A DNA stretch of 11,953 nucleotides from Methanoregulaceae archaeon (GCA_013331415.1 DUGL01000180.1:1961-13913), one strand, 5' to 3'. Numbered from the stretch's first letter, positions 1 through 6,857 are shown. The notes: generated from the letters alone by a model not told the origin. Numbers and translations are program-made.

Positions 1-1491
1 TATCTCGGGCGCGGGATGGGATACCGTAAATGCATCGGCAAGCACGGAATACTGGCCATCAGGGTTGGTGAGAACGACACTCCAGAGCCCGGGCTCTGCA
101 ACGGTGAGGTCCACTGTGCAGGTCAATTCCGTGGGATCAACGGTAATCACCGCTGCAGTGAGGTTCACCCCGCCTTTCATGAGAACGACAGAAGCGCCGT
201 CCTTGAACCAGGTCCCGTTCAGGGTGATGCTCTTGATCGACTCGGAGGTCAATCCGGAAGTCGGGTTGATATGGGTGATGACAGGTGCAGGGTTCCGGAC
301 CACGAATGCGCCGGGCAGCGTGAATCTCTGCCCGTCATCATTCTCGACCCGGACATCCCATGCGCCGGTTTCAGCACCGGTAATATCAAAGTCGCAGGTG
401 AGGGCGGTTGCAGTGATCACCGTAACGGTCCCGGGGATATCCGGCTCCACGCCCATCAGGAGGGTCGCAGTCGCGCCGTCTTCAAACCCGGTCCCGGTGA
501 TGAGGACGCTGACCGGTGCATCGTTCTCCCCATTGTCCGGGTCGATGCCGGTCACGGCCGGGGCCTGCGGGTAGAAGATCGAGAACCCGCCTGCGAGCAC
601 TCCGGACTGGCCATCGACCGTGTTCGTTACCACGACGTCCCAGGCGCCAACCGGTTGCCCGGTCAGGTCAAAGAAGCAGAGGATCTTGCCGGGTTGCACA
701 ATCGGGGCATTGATCGTGGGAATGTCACCCTCTCCCGCCTTTGCCAGGTGCACAATCGCACCGGGCATGAAGTTTGCACCGGAGAGGTTTGTGATCCCGA
801 TCACTTCATTGTTCTTCCCAGTTGAAGGCGTGATTGCATGTACTTCCGGCGGGGGGAAGGTGACCTGGAAACCATCGGTCAGGACTGCAGACTGGCCGTC
901 TTCATTGGTGAGCACGACATCCCATAGTCCGGGTACAGCCCCGTTGATATCGAACTCGCACGCAATCTGCGTTCCCGAGATGACATCCACGTCCGTCCCG
1001 ATGATAGTAGTAATCCCGTCTGTCAGGTTCACCGTTGCATAGGCCAGGAACCCGGTCCCGGACAGGTCGGTGATCGTTACCGTCCCGTTGTTGATCCCCT
1101 CCGCCGGGTCGATCCCGGTCAGGGTCGGCGCCGGGTTCTTCACGGTGAACCCCGGAGAGAGAACCGCCTCGGAACCATCGGTGTTGTTCACCACAACAAC
1201 ATCCCAGATCCCGGCCTTCTTCCCCGCAAGGTCAAGCAGGCAGGTGATCCTGGTCGCACTCTCCCAGAAGACGAACTGCCCGGTGATATTTGTCTGGTTT
1301 GCCAGCATGAGGTTCACGCTGGCATCTGTCGGGAGATCCGTCCCTGCCAGATTGGAGATGAACACCGATCCGGTATTCAACCCCTCTTCAGGGAAGATGC
1401 CGGTCACGGTAAATGCACCCGAGACCGGGAGCACGAGCAGGGTGACCGCGAGCATCAACAGTACTGTATGAATTACCCCTTTCCTGTTCAT
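1..1491 (-). CDS. Secreted protein with tandem IPT/TIG-like Ig repeats (partial; C-terminus beyond the window)
   Basis: The frame is open for 497 codons from the ATG at 1491 to the left edge, so the C-terminus is missing. Residues 1-25 form a signal peptide (basic MNRKG start, hydrophobic core, cleavage near VSG-A). The rest is five complete repeats of about 93 residues (roughly 26-119, 120-213, 214-308, 309-400, 401-492) and the first residues of a sixth. Each repeat opens with a P-x-P...I-x-P-x-x-G turn, has a central L-x-G-T-x-F segment, and ends in G-x-W-D-V-V-x-T-N-x-D-G-Q followed by G-F-x-V. That pattern fits IPT/TIG or related bacterial Ig-like folds found in surface proteins. GAGGTG lies at 1497-1502, 5 bases before the ATG, supporting the start. 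A cell-surface or extracellular binding or structural role is inferred; ligand and anchor are unknown because the C-terminus is not visible. Plus-strand frames across this gene are shadows. Confidence 0.85.
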   Translation of the reverse strand, partial: MNRKGVIHTVLLMLAVTLLVLPVSGAFTVTGIFPEEGLNTGSVFISNLAGTDLPTDASVNLMLANQTNITGQFVFWESATRITCLLDLAGKKAGIWDVVVVNNTDGSEAVLSPGFTVKNPAPTLTGIDPAEGINNGTVTITDLSGTGFLAYATVNLTDGITTIIGTDVDVISGTQIACEFDINGAVPGLWDVVLTNEDGQSAVLTDGFQVTFPPPEVHAITPSTGKNNEVIGITNLSGANFMPGAIVHLAKAGEGDIPTINAPIVQPGKILCFFDLTGQPVGAWDVVVTNTVDGQSGVLAGGFSIFYPQAPAVTGIDPDNGENDAPVSVLITGTGFEDGATATLLMGVEPDIPGTVTVITATALTCDFDITGAETGAWDVRVENDDGQRFTLPGAFVVRNPAPVITHINPTSGLTSESIKSITLNGTWFKDGASVVLMKGGVNLTAAVITVDPTELTCTVDLTVAEPGLWSVVLTNPDGQYSVLADAFTVSHPAPEI

Positions 1492-1567
1492 ATGAACACC
1501 TCAGTATATACGAGTTGTATACATCCTCCAATCATGAAACCGGGTCGCAATTGACGAACAATTTCAT

Positions 1568-1611
1568 GATATAAATGTATTCATCATATCCTCTCCGGTA
1601 ATATATATAAA
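1568..1611 (-). promoter_or_regulatory. Two candidate archaeal TATA boxes for the repeat-protein gene
   Basis: Read on the minus strand, positions 1611-1604 are TTTATATA, a perfect match to the archaeal TATA consensus, and 1575-1568 are TTTATATC. Initiation about 25 bases downstream would give leaders of roughly 90 or 55 bases before the ATG at 1491. Which one is used cannot be decided from sequence. Confidence 0.55.
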
Positions 1612-2055
1612 TCTTTCTCACAAATTGAGCTCAGAAACAGGGTTTTTTTGTTATATCAGGTCGTTTCAGCAGATGAAAATTGATTGTAACCAATATCACT
1701 GCGGCACCATCCAGATTGGAAGATCATGAGAGCACAGTTGAAAAATTTCACCCTGCAGGACTGCTATTTTTCTGAGGGTCTATGTAGCTTAACAAGATAA
1801 ACACCCTTCATAGCACGATTCAGCAGGTGAATCTCTCTCAAGCTCGATATCTATTTTGCAATCCCTGAAAAAACGATGATCAGGGTATAACCTGGCGCCA
1901 GATTCTGTACCACTCGATCCAGGAAAAAATGGAAATAATCGGGATTCAACCTTTATGTGATTTGGATGTGCATCTGAGTATCAGCTTAACAGGTAGCAGA
2001 CAGATGTCAGACAGATAGTGTGTCTGCCCGGATCGTTCGTGATAGCCCTGATGAT
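1612..2055. other. AT-rich intergenic stretch with no convincing gene
   Basis: This part of the gap is richer in A and T than the genes around it. I found only very short frames, such as a 24-codon frame at 1726-1800 (+), without a good ribosome binding site. A 10-base palindrome CTGGCGCCAG lies near 1890-1900. I see no tRNA-like or known riboswitch-like pattern. It may hold upstream control sequence for the minus-strand repeat-protein gene. Confidence 0.5.
1997..2026. repeat. Tandem CAGACAGAT repeat with overlapping hairpin
   Basis: CAGACAGAT occurs at 1997-2005 and again at 2008-2016, an 11-base period. The second copy forms an inverted repeat with TGTCTG at 2021-2026 (CAGACA, 7-base loop, TGTCTG). 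The spacing of about one helical turn would suit a protein-binding site, but nothing else supports that. Confidence 0.4.
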
Positions 2056-2226
2056 CCCCGTATCAGCGTTCTATGGATCGCTCCGGGGTGCAGATTTGTT
2101 AATTACATATGCTTAGTTCCCAGGCCCGGATGAAAGAAATCCATTCCTCACGGAGCCTGGACTACCGGGTATCATCAAGCGGGATACCGGTCACCCCACA
2201 GGGATAGAAAAAAGGAGGCTGGGGTG
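2056..2226. other. Hairpin-dense intergenic segment, candidate structured RNA
   Basis: Four stem-loops follow one another. First, CCCCG (2056-2060) with AGCG (2065-2068) pairs with CGCT (2079-2082) and CGGGG (2084-2088). Second, CCAGGC (2120-2125) plus an adjoining CCG pairs with CGG and GCCTGG (2155-2160), with an inner GGAT/ATCC stem. Third, ACCGG-TATC with one bulged G (from 2163) pairs with GATACCGGT ending at 2191. Fourth, CACCCCA (2192-2198) pairs with TGGGGTG (2220-2226). The last three are practically contiguous. It matches no RNA family I recognise. The fourth stem lies in the expected 3' end of the aminopeptidase transcript. The strand of any transcript is undecided. Confidence 0.35.
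2192..2226 (-). terminator. Probable terminator of the three-gene minus-strand operon
   Basis: On the minus strand the aminopeptidase stop (2241-2239) is followed by CCTTTTTTCT with a T6 run at 2213-2208, typical of archaeal termination. The run sits in the loop between perfect 7-base inverted arms at 2220-2226 and 2192-2198. No other T run lies closer to the stop. Confidence 0.55.
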
Positions 2227-2238
2227 CTCAGCTGGCTT

Positions 2239-3276
2239 TCAGAGTTTCGGTTTTGTCTTCAGCGCTTCTACGAGCAGCCGGATGCCTGCCTCGATGTCAT
2301 CCAGGTCCACAACCTCTACGGGAGAGTGGATGTACCGGGTTGCGATGGAGATTGTGGTGCTCGGGATCCCCCCCCGCTCGAGGTGGATCGCGGTGGCATC
2401 GGTAGTCCCCCCGGCCCCGACCTCCATCTGGACCGGGATATCGCAGGCCTCGGCCGTACTTTTCAGCCACTGCACCATGGCCCTGCTCGCGATCAGGCCG
2501 CGGCCGCTCGCATCAACAATGGTGATGACCGGGCCCTTCCCCATCTCCACCGGGACATCCTTCGTATCGATCCCAGGGTGATCGCCCGGAACGGTCACAT
2601 CGATTGCGACGGCACAGTCAGGGTCGATGGTATACGCGCTCGTCTTCGCCCCTTTCAGCCCCACCTCTTCCTGGACGGTAAAGACCCCGTAGATGGTGAA
2701 CGGGGACTTCACCTGCTGGAGGACCGAGATGAGCATGGCCACACCGACCCGGTTGTCGAACGCCTTCCCGGTGAGGCGCCCGTTGGCGAGCTCAACGACC
2801 TCGCGGTCCATGGTCCCCGGCGTCCCGATCTCAACCCCGAGTGATGCGACCCCGTCCCTGTCTTTTGCCCCGATATCGATGAACAGGTCATCGGCCTTCA
2901 CCCCCTTCTTCCGCTCCTCCTCGTCCATCTTGTGGGGCGGTTTGCCCCCGAGGACGCCGGGAACGGCGCCCTTCGCCCCATGGAGGATGACCCGCTGGTT
3001 GTAGAGCGTAGGGGGATACCACCCGCCAAGGGTCACGAACCGGAGAAACCCTTTCTCATCGATGGACTTGACCATCAGGCCGATCTCATCGGCATGGGCA
3101 GCGATCATGATCTTGAACCTGTTGCCCTTCTTTACGGCAACGAGGTTGCCCATGGCGTCCTCGTGGATCTCATCGACATGCTTCTTTACTTCCCGGCGTG
3201 CGATCCCCATCACGCTGTTCTCGCTCCCTGAGACGCCGTGGGCATTGGAGAGTTTTTTCAGTATTTCTTTTACCAT
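2239..3276 (-). CDS. M42 family (TET-type) metallo-aminopeptidase
   Basis: A 345-residue cytosolic zinc or cobalt aminopeptidase of family M42, the group that forms dodecameric tetrahedral (TET) particles trimming peptides released by the proteasome. The length is typical. Expected metal ligands and catalytic residues are visible: H61 and D63 in AAHADEIG, bridging D174 in GKAFDNRVG, E203 (general base) and E204 in VQEEVGLKGA, D226 in AIDVT, and H317 in YIHSPVEVVDLDD. Relatives are sometimes mislabelled endoglucanase or cellulase M; the metal site argues for peptidase. The start is well fixed: AGGAGGG at 3284-3290 lies 7 bases upstream of the ATG and overlaps the end of the aminotransferase gene, whose stop is only 3 bases before this ATG. 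It is the last gene of the operon. Substrate preference (acidic, neutral or basic N-terminal residues) cannot be read from the sequence. Confidence 0.93.
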   Translation of the reverse strand: MVKEILKKLSNAHGVSGSENSVMGIARREVKKHVDEIHEDAMGNLVAVKKGNRFKIMIAAHADEIGLMVKSIDEKGFLRFVTLGGWYPPTLYNQRVILHGAKGAVPGVLGGKPPHKMDEEERKKGVKADDLFIDIGAKDRDGVASLGVEIGTPGTMDREVVELANGRLTGKAFDNRVGVAMLISVLQQVKSPFTIYGVFTVQEEVGLKGAKTSAYTIDPDCAVAIDVTVPGDHPGIDTKDVPVEMGKGPVITIVDASGRGLIASRAMVQWLKSTAEACDIPVQMEVGAGGTTDATAIHLERGGIPSTTISIATRYIHSPVEVVDLDDIEAGIRLLVEALKTKPKL

Positions 3277-3279
3277 CGG

Positions 3280-4389
3280 TTATCCCTCCTGCGCAGCCCG
3301 TATCCGTGCCACGGCAGTCCTGAGATCCCCCATCGACGCAGCATAGCTCAGGCGGGCATAGTCCGGGGCATTGCAGCCGAACGCCTCACCGGGAACGATG
3401 ATGACGCCGTTGGCGAGTATCCTTCCGGTAAGTTCCTTCTGCATCGGAACGAACTGGTAGAACGCGCCTTCCGGCAGGGGGTAGGAGAAGCCCATCTTCT
3501 GCAGCTCAGCATACAGGTAGTCCCTCCTCCGCCGGTATTCATCCCGCATCATCCCGACGCAGTCCTGCGGGCCCGTATATGCAGCCAGCGCAGCGTACTG
3601 GGAGATAGACGTGGCACACGCCTGGCAGTACTGGTGGACCTTGAGACACTGCTCGGTATACTCCCGCGGACCGGCAAGGTACCCAAGCCGCCAACCGGTC
3701 ATCGCGTACGTCTTGCTCGCTGCATTGACCGTGATGACATCCTCGCCAAAGAGCGCCGCACTGTGGTGGGATGCCCCGTAGATGAAGTGCTCGTACACCT
3801 CGTCGCTCACCACAGTCACCCCCGCCTCGTTCGCATACTCGACGAGTGCCCGGATCGATTCCCTGCTCTCGACTGCCCCGGTCGGGTTGCCTGGCGAGTT
3901 CAGCACAAACATCCGTGCCCCGTCCATCTTCTCCTGTGCAGCCGCGATATCGATACACAACTTCTCATCGAGCGGGATTCCTTCCGGTCTCCCCCCCGCA
4001 AGAACGGCTAGTGCGCTATAGGAGACAAAACCGGGGTCGGCGAGCAGGACCCGATCCCCGTCCCCGATGATCGCCTGCATGATGATGTGGAGTGCCTCGC
4101 TTGCTCCGGCCGTGACGATGATCTGGCCGGGGTCGTAGGTGAGTCCATTCTCTCTCCGGAACTTCTCGACAAGGGCATCCCTGAGTTCAGGTATCCCGGT
4201 ATTTGGAGTGTACCCGGTCTTCCCTTCACGGATGGCGCGGATTGCCCCCTCCTTGATATGGTCCGGCGTATCAAAATCCGGCTGACCGAGACCCATGTTG
4301 ATGGATCCCGGCCCGGCCGCCTCAAACAATTTCCGTATGCCCGAGATCTCTATCCCGCGGCACCGGTTCGCACACGTGTACTCTTTCAT
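3280..4389 (-). CDS. Class I/II PLP-dependent aminotransferase (aspartate aminotransferase-like)
   Basis: A 369-residue fold-type I aminotransferase that moves amino groups between an amino acid and a 2-oxo acid. Visible residues: the substrate-side motif GLGQPDFDTP (33-42), Y60, N168 in NSPGNPTG, D196 and Y199 in SDEVYE, the PLP lysine K226 in ASKTYAMTGWRLGY, phosphate-binding R234, and the C-terminal carboxylate-binding R346 in YARLSYA. The frame is open 17 codons further upstream, but the ATG at 4389 has a strong GAGGAGG (GGAGG at 4395-4399) 5 bases before it, and the shorter protein has the usual family N-terminus. The ribosome site overlaps the stop of the hexuloisomerase gene (4402-4400), so the two are co-transcribed. 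Substrate is uncertain; aspartate, aromatic and alanine aminotransferases of this branch look alike at this level. Confidence 0.9.
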   Translation of the reverse strand: MKEYTCANRCRGIEISGIRKLFEAAGPGSINMGLGQPDFDTPDHIKEGAIRAIREGKTGYTPNTGIPELRDALVEKFRRENGLTYDPGQIIVTAGASEALHIIMQAIIGDGDRVLLADPGFVSYSALAVLAGGRPEGIPLDEKLCIDIAAAQEKMDGARMFVLNSPGNPTGAVESRESIRALVEYANEAGVTVVSDEVYEHFIYGASHHSAALFGEDVITVNAASKTYAMTGWRLGYLAGPREYTEQCLKVHQYCQACATSISQYAALAAYTGPQDCVGMMRDEYRRRRDYLYAELQKMGFSYPLPEGAFYQFVPMQKELTGRILANGVIIVPGEAFGCNAPDYARLSYAASMGDLRTAVARIRAAQEG

Positions 4390-4399
4390 ACCAACCTCC

Positions 4400-5002
4400 T
4401 CACTCGATGTTTGCGTGGCGGTTCTTGAGCTCCTTCTCATCGATCTGCGAGATCTCCATCAGCAGGGAGATGCACGCATCGGCAAAGACCATTGCTGCCG
4501 TCTCAAAGAGGGTCCCGAGCGGGGCGAACGACTTGTGCTCCCCGGTCATCTGCCGGACCTCGAACTCAGCGGTATCGTCCTTCACCTCATCGCGCTGATG
4601 CTCGATTTTCACAATGACATCGGCTATCGCCCCAATCCGTGACTCGCGGTTCGCGGTGATCAGGGCGATCCGCCCCCCGATCGCATGAGCGGTCTCGGCA
4701 ATATCGGCAATAGTCTTGGTCCTGCCCGAGCCTGAGAAGATGACCAGGAGATCCTTTCCCCGCATGGCAGGGGTGATCGTCTCTCCCACCACGAACGCGG
4801 TGAAGCCAAGGTGCATCAGGCGCATGGCAAACGCCTTCGCTACCAGGCCGGAACGACCCGCACCCATGACGTAGATGCGGTCGGCATCGAGGATCTCCCG
4901 TAAAAAAGCCTCGGTCTCCTGGTTTTTCAGGGTGTCGGCGGTCGCCATGATCTTTCGCGCCATCAGGCGCATCATATCCTGTACGCGATGCCTCGGTACC
5001 AT
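4400..5002 (-). CDS. hxlB: 6-phospho-3-hexuloisomerase, SIS domain protein
   Basis: A 200-residue SIS-domain sugar-phosphate isomerase that interconverts fructose 6-phosphate and D-arabino-hex-3-ulose 6-phosphate. In archaea it works with hexulose-phosphate synthase to make ribulose 5-phosphate. Visible: MGAGRSG (46-52) with FAMRLMHLGF (58-67) and VVGETITPA, the second phosphate-binding loop SGSGRT (90-95), PLGTLFE (161-167), and the C-terminal RHANIE, all closely like the characterised Methanocaldococcus jannaschii enzyme as I remember it. The synthase partner is not in the window. The start is unsettled: ATG 5002 gives an N-terminus (M-V...V-Q-D-M-M-x-L-M-A-x-K-I) like relatives, ATG 5026 adds eight residues, and ATG 4972 has the only Shine-Dalgarno-like AGGA (4980-4977). 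The frame stays open to 5566, but the part beyond 5026 is antisense to the amidohydrolase and its leader. First gene of the operon. Confidence 0.87.
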   Translation of the reverse strand: MVPRHRVQDMMRLMARKIMATADTLKNQETEAFLREILDADRIYVMGAGRSGLVAKAFAMRLMHLGFTAFVVGETITPAMRGKDLLVIFSGSGRTKTIADIAETAHAIGGRIALITANRESRIGAIADVIVKIEHQRDEVKDDTAEFEVRQMTGEHKSFAPLGTLFETAAMVFADACISLLMEISQIDEKELKNRHANIE

Positions 5003-5032
5003 TTTAGAATGATGATGAAACTGCATACTAGA

Positions 5033-5044
5033 TACAATTTTGTA
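5033..5044. promoter_or_regulatory. TACAA-TT-TTGTA inverted repeat in the hxlB leader
   Basis: A perfect inverted repeat with 5-base arms and a 2-base centre lies about 30 bases before the hxlB start and about 50 bases downstream of its TATA box. The position would suit a repressor site. The arms are short, so chance is a real alternative. Confidence 0.25.
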
Positions 5045-5092
5045 CACGTGGGCAGATGAGAAGGATCGAGAGTCCTGGGAAGGGCAGGGTAC

Positions 5093-5103
5093 GCATTTAT
5101 AGG
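5093..5103. promoter_or_regulatory. TATA element between divergent genes, readable on both strands
   Basis: The plus strand reads ATTTATAGG and the minus strand CCTATAAATG. On the minus strand, initiation about 25 bases away would give a leader of about 45-70 bases for hxlB. On the plus strand it would start RNA near 5122, ahead of the palindromes, the short frame at 5190 and the amidohydrolase. It is the best TATA candidate I see in the divergent gap for either gene. Confidence 0.5.
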
Positions 5104-5159
5104 ATTCCCCACACCATTGCTCCCTGAGAACAGCCGGGATGTAAAAGATCACATCCCTT

Positions 5160-5267
5160 TCCGGACCGTCCGGACCAGGAGGATAGGGTATGATGCGCCA
5201 ACGAGCAGAGCACCGTGAAGATACCTGGATCCCCTGCCTGCCGGAACAGGTTCCGGGGATCAGATCC
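5160..5267 (+). promoter_or_regulatory. Cluster of three perfect palindromes in the amidohydrolase leader
   Basis: TCCGGAC-C-GTCCGGA spans 5160-5174, CCGGAAC-AG-GTTCCGG spans 5241-5256, and GGATC-A-GATCC spans 5257-5267. The first ends just before the GGAGG of the short frame at 5190; the other two lie inside that frame. The centres are 1-2 bases, so they suit dimeric protein binding better than RNA hairpins, though longer loops could form by fraying. CCGG-rich palindromes are not rare in GC-rich DNA, so the clustering is the main evidence. Confidence 0.35.
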
Positions 5268-5327
5268 TGCCCGGCGGGATCACGAAGGGAATCCATACGT
5301 GGCATTCTCCCGGATGAGGTGGGATGA
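5190..5327 (+). CDS. Putative 45-residue leader or small protein upstream of the amidohydrolase
   Basis: An ATG-ATG start at 5190 is preceded by a perfect GGAGG at 5178-5182 with a 7-base gap, a better ribosome site than that of the large gene after it. The frame runs 45 codons and stops with TGA at 5325-5327, 3 bases before the amidohydrolase ATG; the final codons carry the GAGGTG that serves the next gene. This is a classic arrangement for translational coupling. The product is Arg- and Pro-rich with two cysteines (C16, C27), no signal peptide and no membrane segment, and resembles nothing I know. Third-position GC looks lower than in neighbouring genes, so it may act by being translated rather than through its product. 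Confidence 0.45.
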   Translation: MMRQRAEHREDTWIPCLPEQVPGIRSCPAGSRRESIRGILPDEVG

Positions 5328-5330
5328 ACG

Positions 5331-6569
5331 ATGTCAGAAGATCCGGTACTATCCCTGATCGATTCGGAGTACCCTTCACTCCTTGACCTGTACCAGGAAT
5401 TGCATGCACACCCTGAACTCTCCGGGGGGGAAGCCTGGACCGCTGAACGGCTTGCGGGAGAGCTGGAACGGGCGGGATACCTGGTGACAAGGGGTGTCGG
5501 GGGACACGGGGTCGTTGCCATGTTCGCCAACGGAGAAGGGCCGACCCTCATGGTCAGGGCTGACATGGACGGCCTCCCGGTCAGGGAAGAGACCGGGCTC
5601 TCCTACCAGAGCAGGGTGAGGATGCAGGATGCCCGCGGCAGGGAGGTCGACGTGATGCACGCCTGCGGGCATGATATCCACATGACCTCAATCGTCGGAG
5701 CTGCACGGATACTCGCGCTGCTTCGGGACCGGTGGTCCGGCACGCTCGTCCTGGTCGGGCAGCCGTCAGAGGAGTCGGTCTCCGGTGCCGCCCGCATGGT
5801 TGCCGACGGGCTCTACTCCCGGTTCCCGCGCCCTGCTGCCGGCATCGCGCTGCATGTCGCCCCTGACCTCCCTGCAGGCACGATCGGGTACCGTGAGGGG
5901 ATCTTCTCAGCGGGGAGTGAATCCCTCGACATCGTGATCCCGGGTATCGGGGGCCATGCCGCTCACCCTGACCAGACCCGCGACCCGGTCGTGATCGCTG
6001 CACAGGTCATCCTCGCCTTCCAGACCATCGTCTCGCGGGAACTGCCGCCTCTCGAGTTCGGGATCATCACGGTCGCATCAGTGCACGGAGGCCTGAAACA
6101 TAATGCGATACCCGACGAAGTCATGCTCCAGGTCAACATCCGGTACTTCAGGAAACCGATCCGGGACCTCCTGCTGGATGCGATCAAGCGGGTGACAGAA
6201 GGCGTGGTGAAGAGTGCCGGGCTCCCTGCCAGCCACATCCCCGGAATCTCCCTGCTCCCCGAGTCTGTCCCGCCCATGACCAATGACCCGGCGCTCACGT
6301 CCCGCGTTGCGAGCGCGCTCACCCGCGTGCTGGGTACAGCCAGCGTGCTCCGGATCGACCCGCTCACCGGGAGCGAGGACTTCGGGGTCTTCGGGCTCGT
6401 GGAGCCGCCGCTCCCCCTCTGCTATTTCAGGGTCGGGTGTGCCGATGCGGCAGGCTCATGCGGATTCCTGCACAGCAGCAGGTTCTCCCCACCCCCCGCG
6501 GTGATCAGGGACGCGACCCGTGCACTCGTGATCGCGGCGATGGAGATCCTTCCCGCGAGATCACCCTGA
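5331..6569 (+). CDS. M20-family (M20D-like) amidohydrolase / N-acyl-amino-acid deacylase
   Basis: A 412-residue cytosolic metallohydrolase of the hippurate hydrolase, IAA-amino-acid hydrolase and N-acyl-L-amino-acid amidohydrolase group, which removes an acyl group from an acylated amino acid. Visible: LHAHPELSGGE (24-34), RADMDGLPV (76-84), metal ligands C112 and H114 in HACGHDIHM, E147-E148 in GQPSEES, H175 in ALHV, the lid-domain motif GIGGHAAHP (205-213), HNAIPDE (257-263), SEDF (348-351) and terminal H381. The dimerisation or lid domain falls at about 190-310. Small departures from the usual M20D motifs are PSEE for PAEE and HSSRFSP for the common H-N-P-x-F. The ATG at 5331 has GAGGTG at 5316-5321 with a 9-base gap; an ATG at 5324 is in another frame. 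It is divergent from hxlB. The true acyl substrate is unknown. Confidence 0.9.
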   Translation: MSEDPVLSLIDSEYPSLLDLYQELHAHPELSGGEAWTAERLAGELERAGYLVTRGVGGHGVVAMFANGEGPTLMVRADMDGLPVREETGLSYQSRVRMQDARGREVDVMHACGHDIHMTSIVGAARILALLRDRWSGTLVLVGQPSEESVSGAARMVADGLYSRFPRPAAGIALHVAPDLPAGTIGYREGIFSAGSESLDIVIPGIGGHAAHPDQTRDPVVIAAQVILAFQTIVSRELPPLEFGIITVASVHGGLKHNAIPDEVMLQVNIRYFRKPIRDLLLDAIKRVTEGVVKSAGLPASHIPGISLLPESVPPMTNDPALTSRVASALTRVLGTASVLRIDPLTGSEDFGVFGLVEPPLPLCYFRVGCADAAGSCGFLHSSRFSPPPAVIRDATRALVIAAMEILPARSP

Positions 6570-6600
6570 GCCCCCTGGCAGATCCATTCGTCTGCACGGC

Positions 6601-6631
6601 ATGGACCCGGGTCCTCCCGGGGACCGTCCAT
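6601..6631 (+). terminator. Strong hairpin 3' of the amidohydrolase gene
   Basis: ATGGAC (6601-6606), three bulged bases, then GGTCC (6610-6614) pairs through a 6-base loop with GGACC (6621-6625) and GTCCAT (6626-6631). It begins about 30 bases after the stop. No T run follows on the plus strand, so it may be a transcript-end or stability hairpin rather than a true terminator. The rest of 6570-6780 shows no gene. Confidence 0.4.
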
Positions 6632-6786
6632 ACCAATCGCGGGAATGTCGTGGAAATCCCGGTCCGGGTTGTAAAAAAATCGTCCCCTGGCCCCTGGTCT
6701 TCACCGGCTCCGTCGAAACGATGCAGTCTTGCAGCGGTCCTCGAAACTGAGCAGTTCTCCTCCGTAACTCAACCAGGAGACAAAGG

Positions 6787-6798
6787 AAAATAATAATT
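6787..6798 (+). promoter_or_regulatory. Weak TATA-like element before the secreted-protein gene
   Basis: AAAATAATAATT lies about 60-70 bases before the GTG start at 6858. Initiation about 25 bases downstream would leave a leader of about 40 bases. The match to the archaeal consensus is poor, but it is the only AT-rich block nearby. Confidence 0.35.
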
Positions 6799-6857
6799 CT
6801 CATTCTCTTGATTGTTCATGGTGCTGAAGTACCAGCATGAATTGCAGGAGGAGTGTT

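Noticed and set aside
16..825. Long plus-strand frame of 269 codons at the left end
   Set aside because: It is antisense to the repeat-protein gene, whose frame is open for 497 codons with a signal peptide, ribosome site and clear repeats. The plus product has no recognisable features.
1726..1800. 24-codon plus-strand frame in the AT-rich gap
   Set aside because: It has only a weak GGAAG upstream, no coding-type base pattern and no recognisable product.
1800..2000. Minus-strand stretch of about 62 open codons that might be a gene remnant
   Set aside because: There is no start codon, no ribosome site and no similarity I recognise; AT-rich composition explains little, but nothing supports coding.
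2040..2190. TGATGA words that resemble a C box of a C/D guide RNA
   Set aside because: The base before TGATGA is a pyrimidine on either strand and no matching D box or C'/D' pair sits at the right distance.
2239..3276. Naming the M42 protein as an endoglucanase
   Set aside because: All five metal ligands and the catalytic glutamate of M42 aminopeptidases are present; the cellulase label in databases is a historical carry-over.
5027..5566. N-terminal extension of the hexuloisomerase frame to 388 residues
   Set aside because: The added part is antisense to the amidohydrolase and its leader, is unlike any SIS protein, and family members are about 180-200 residues long.
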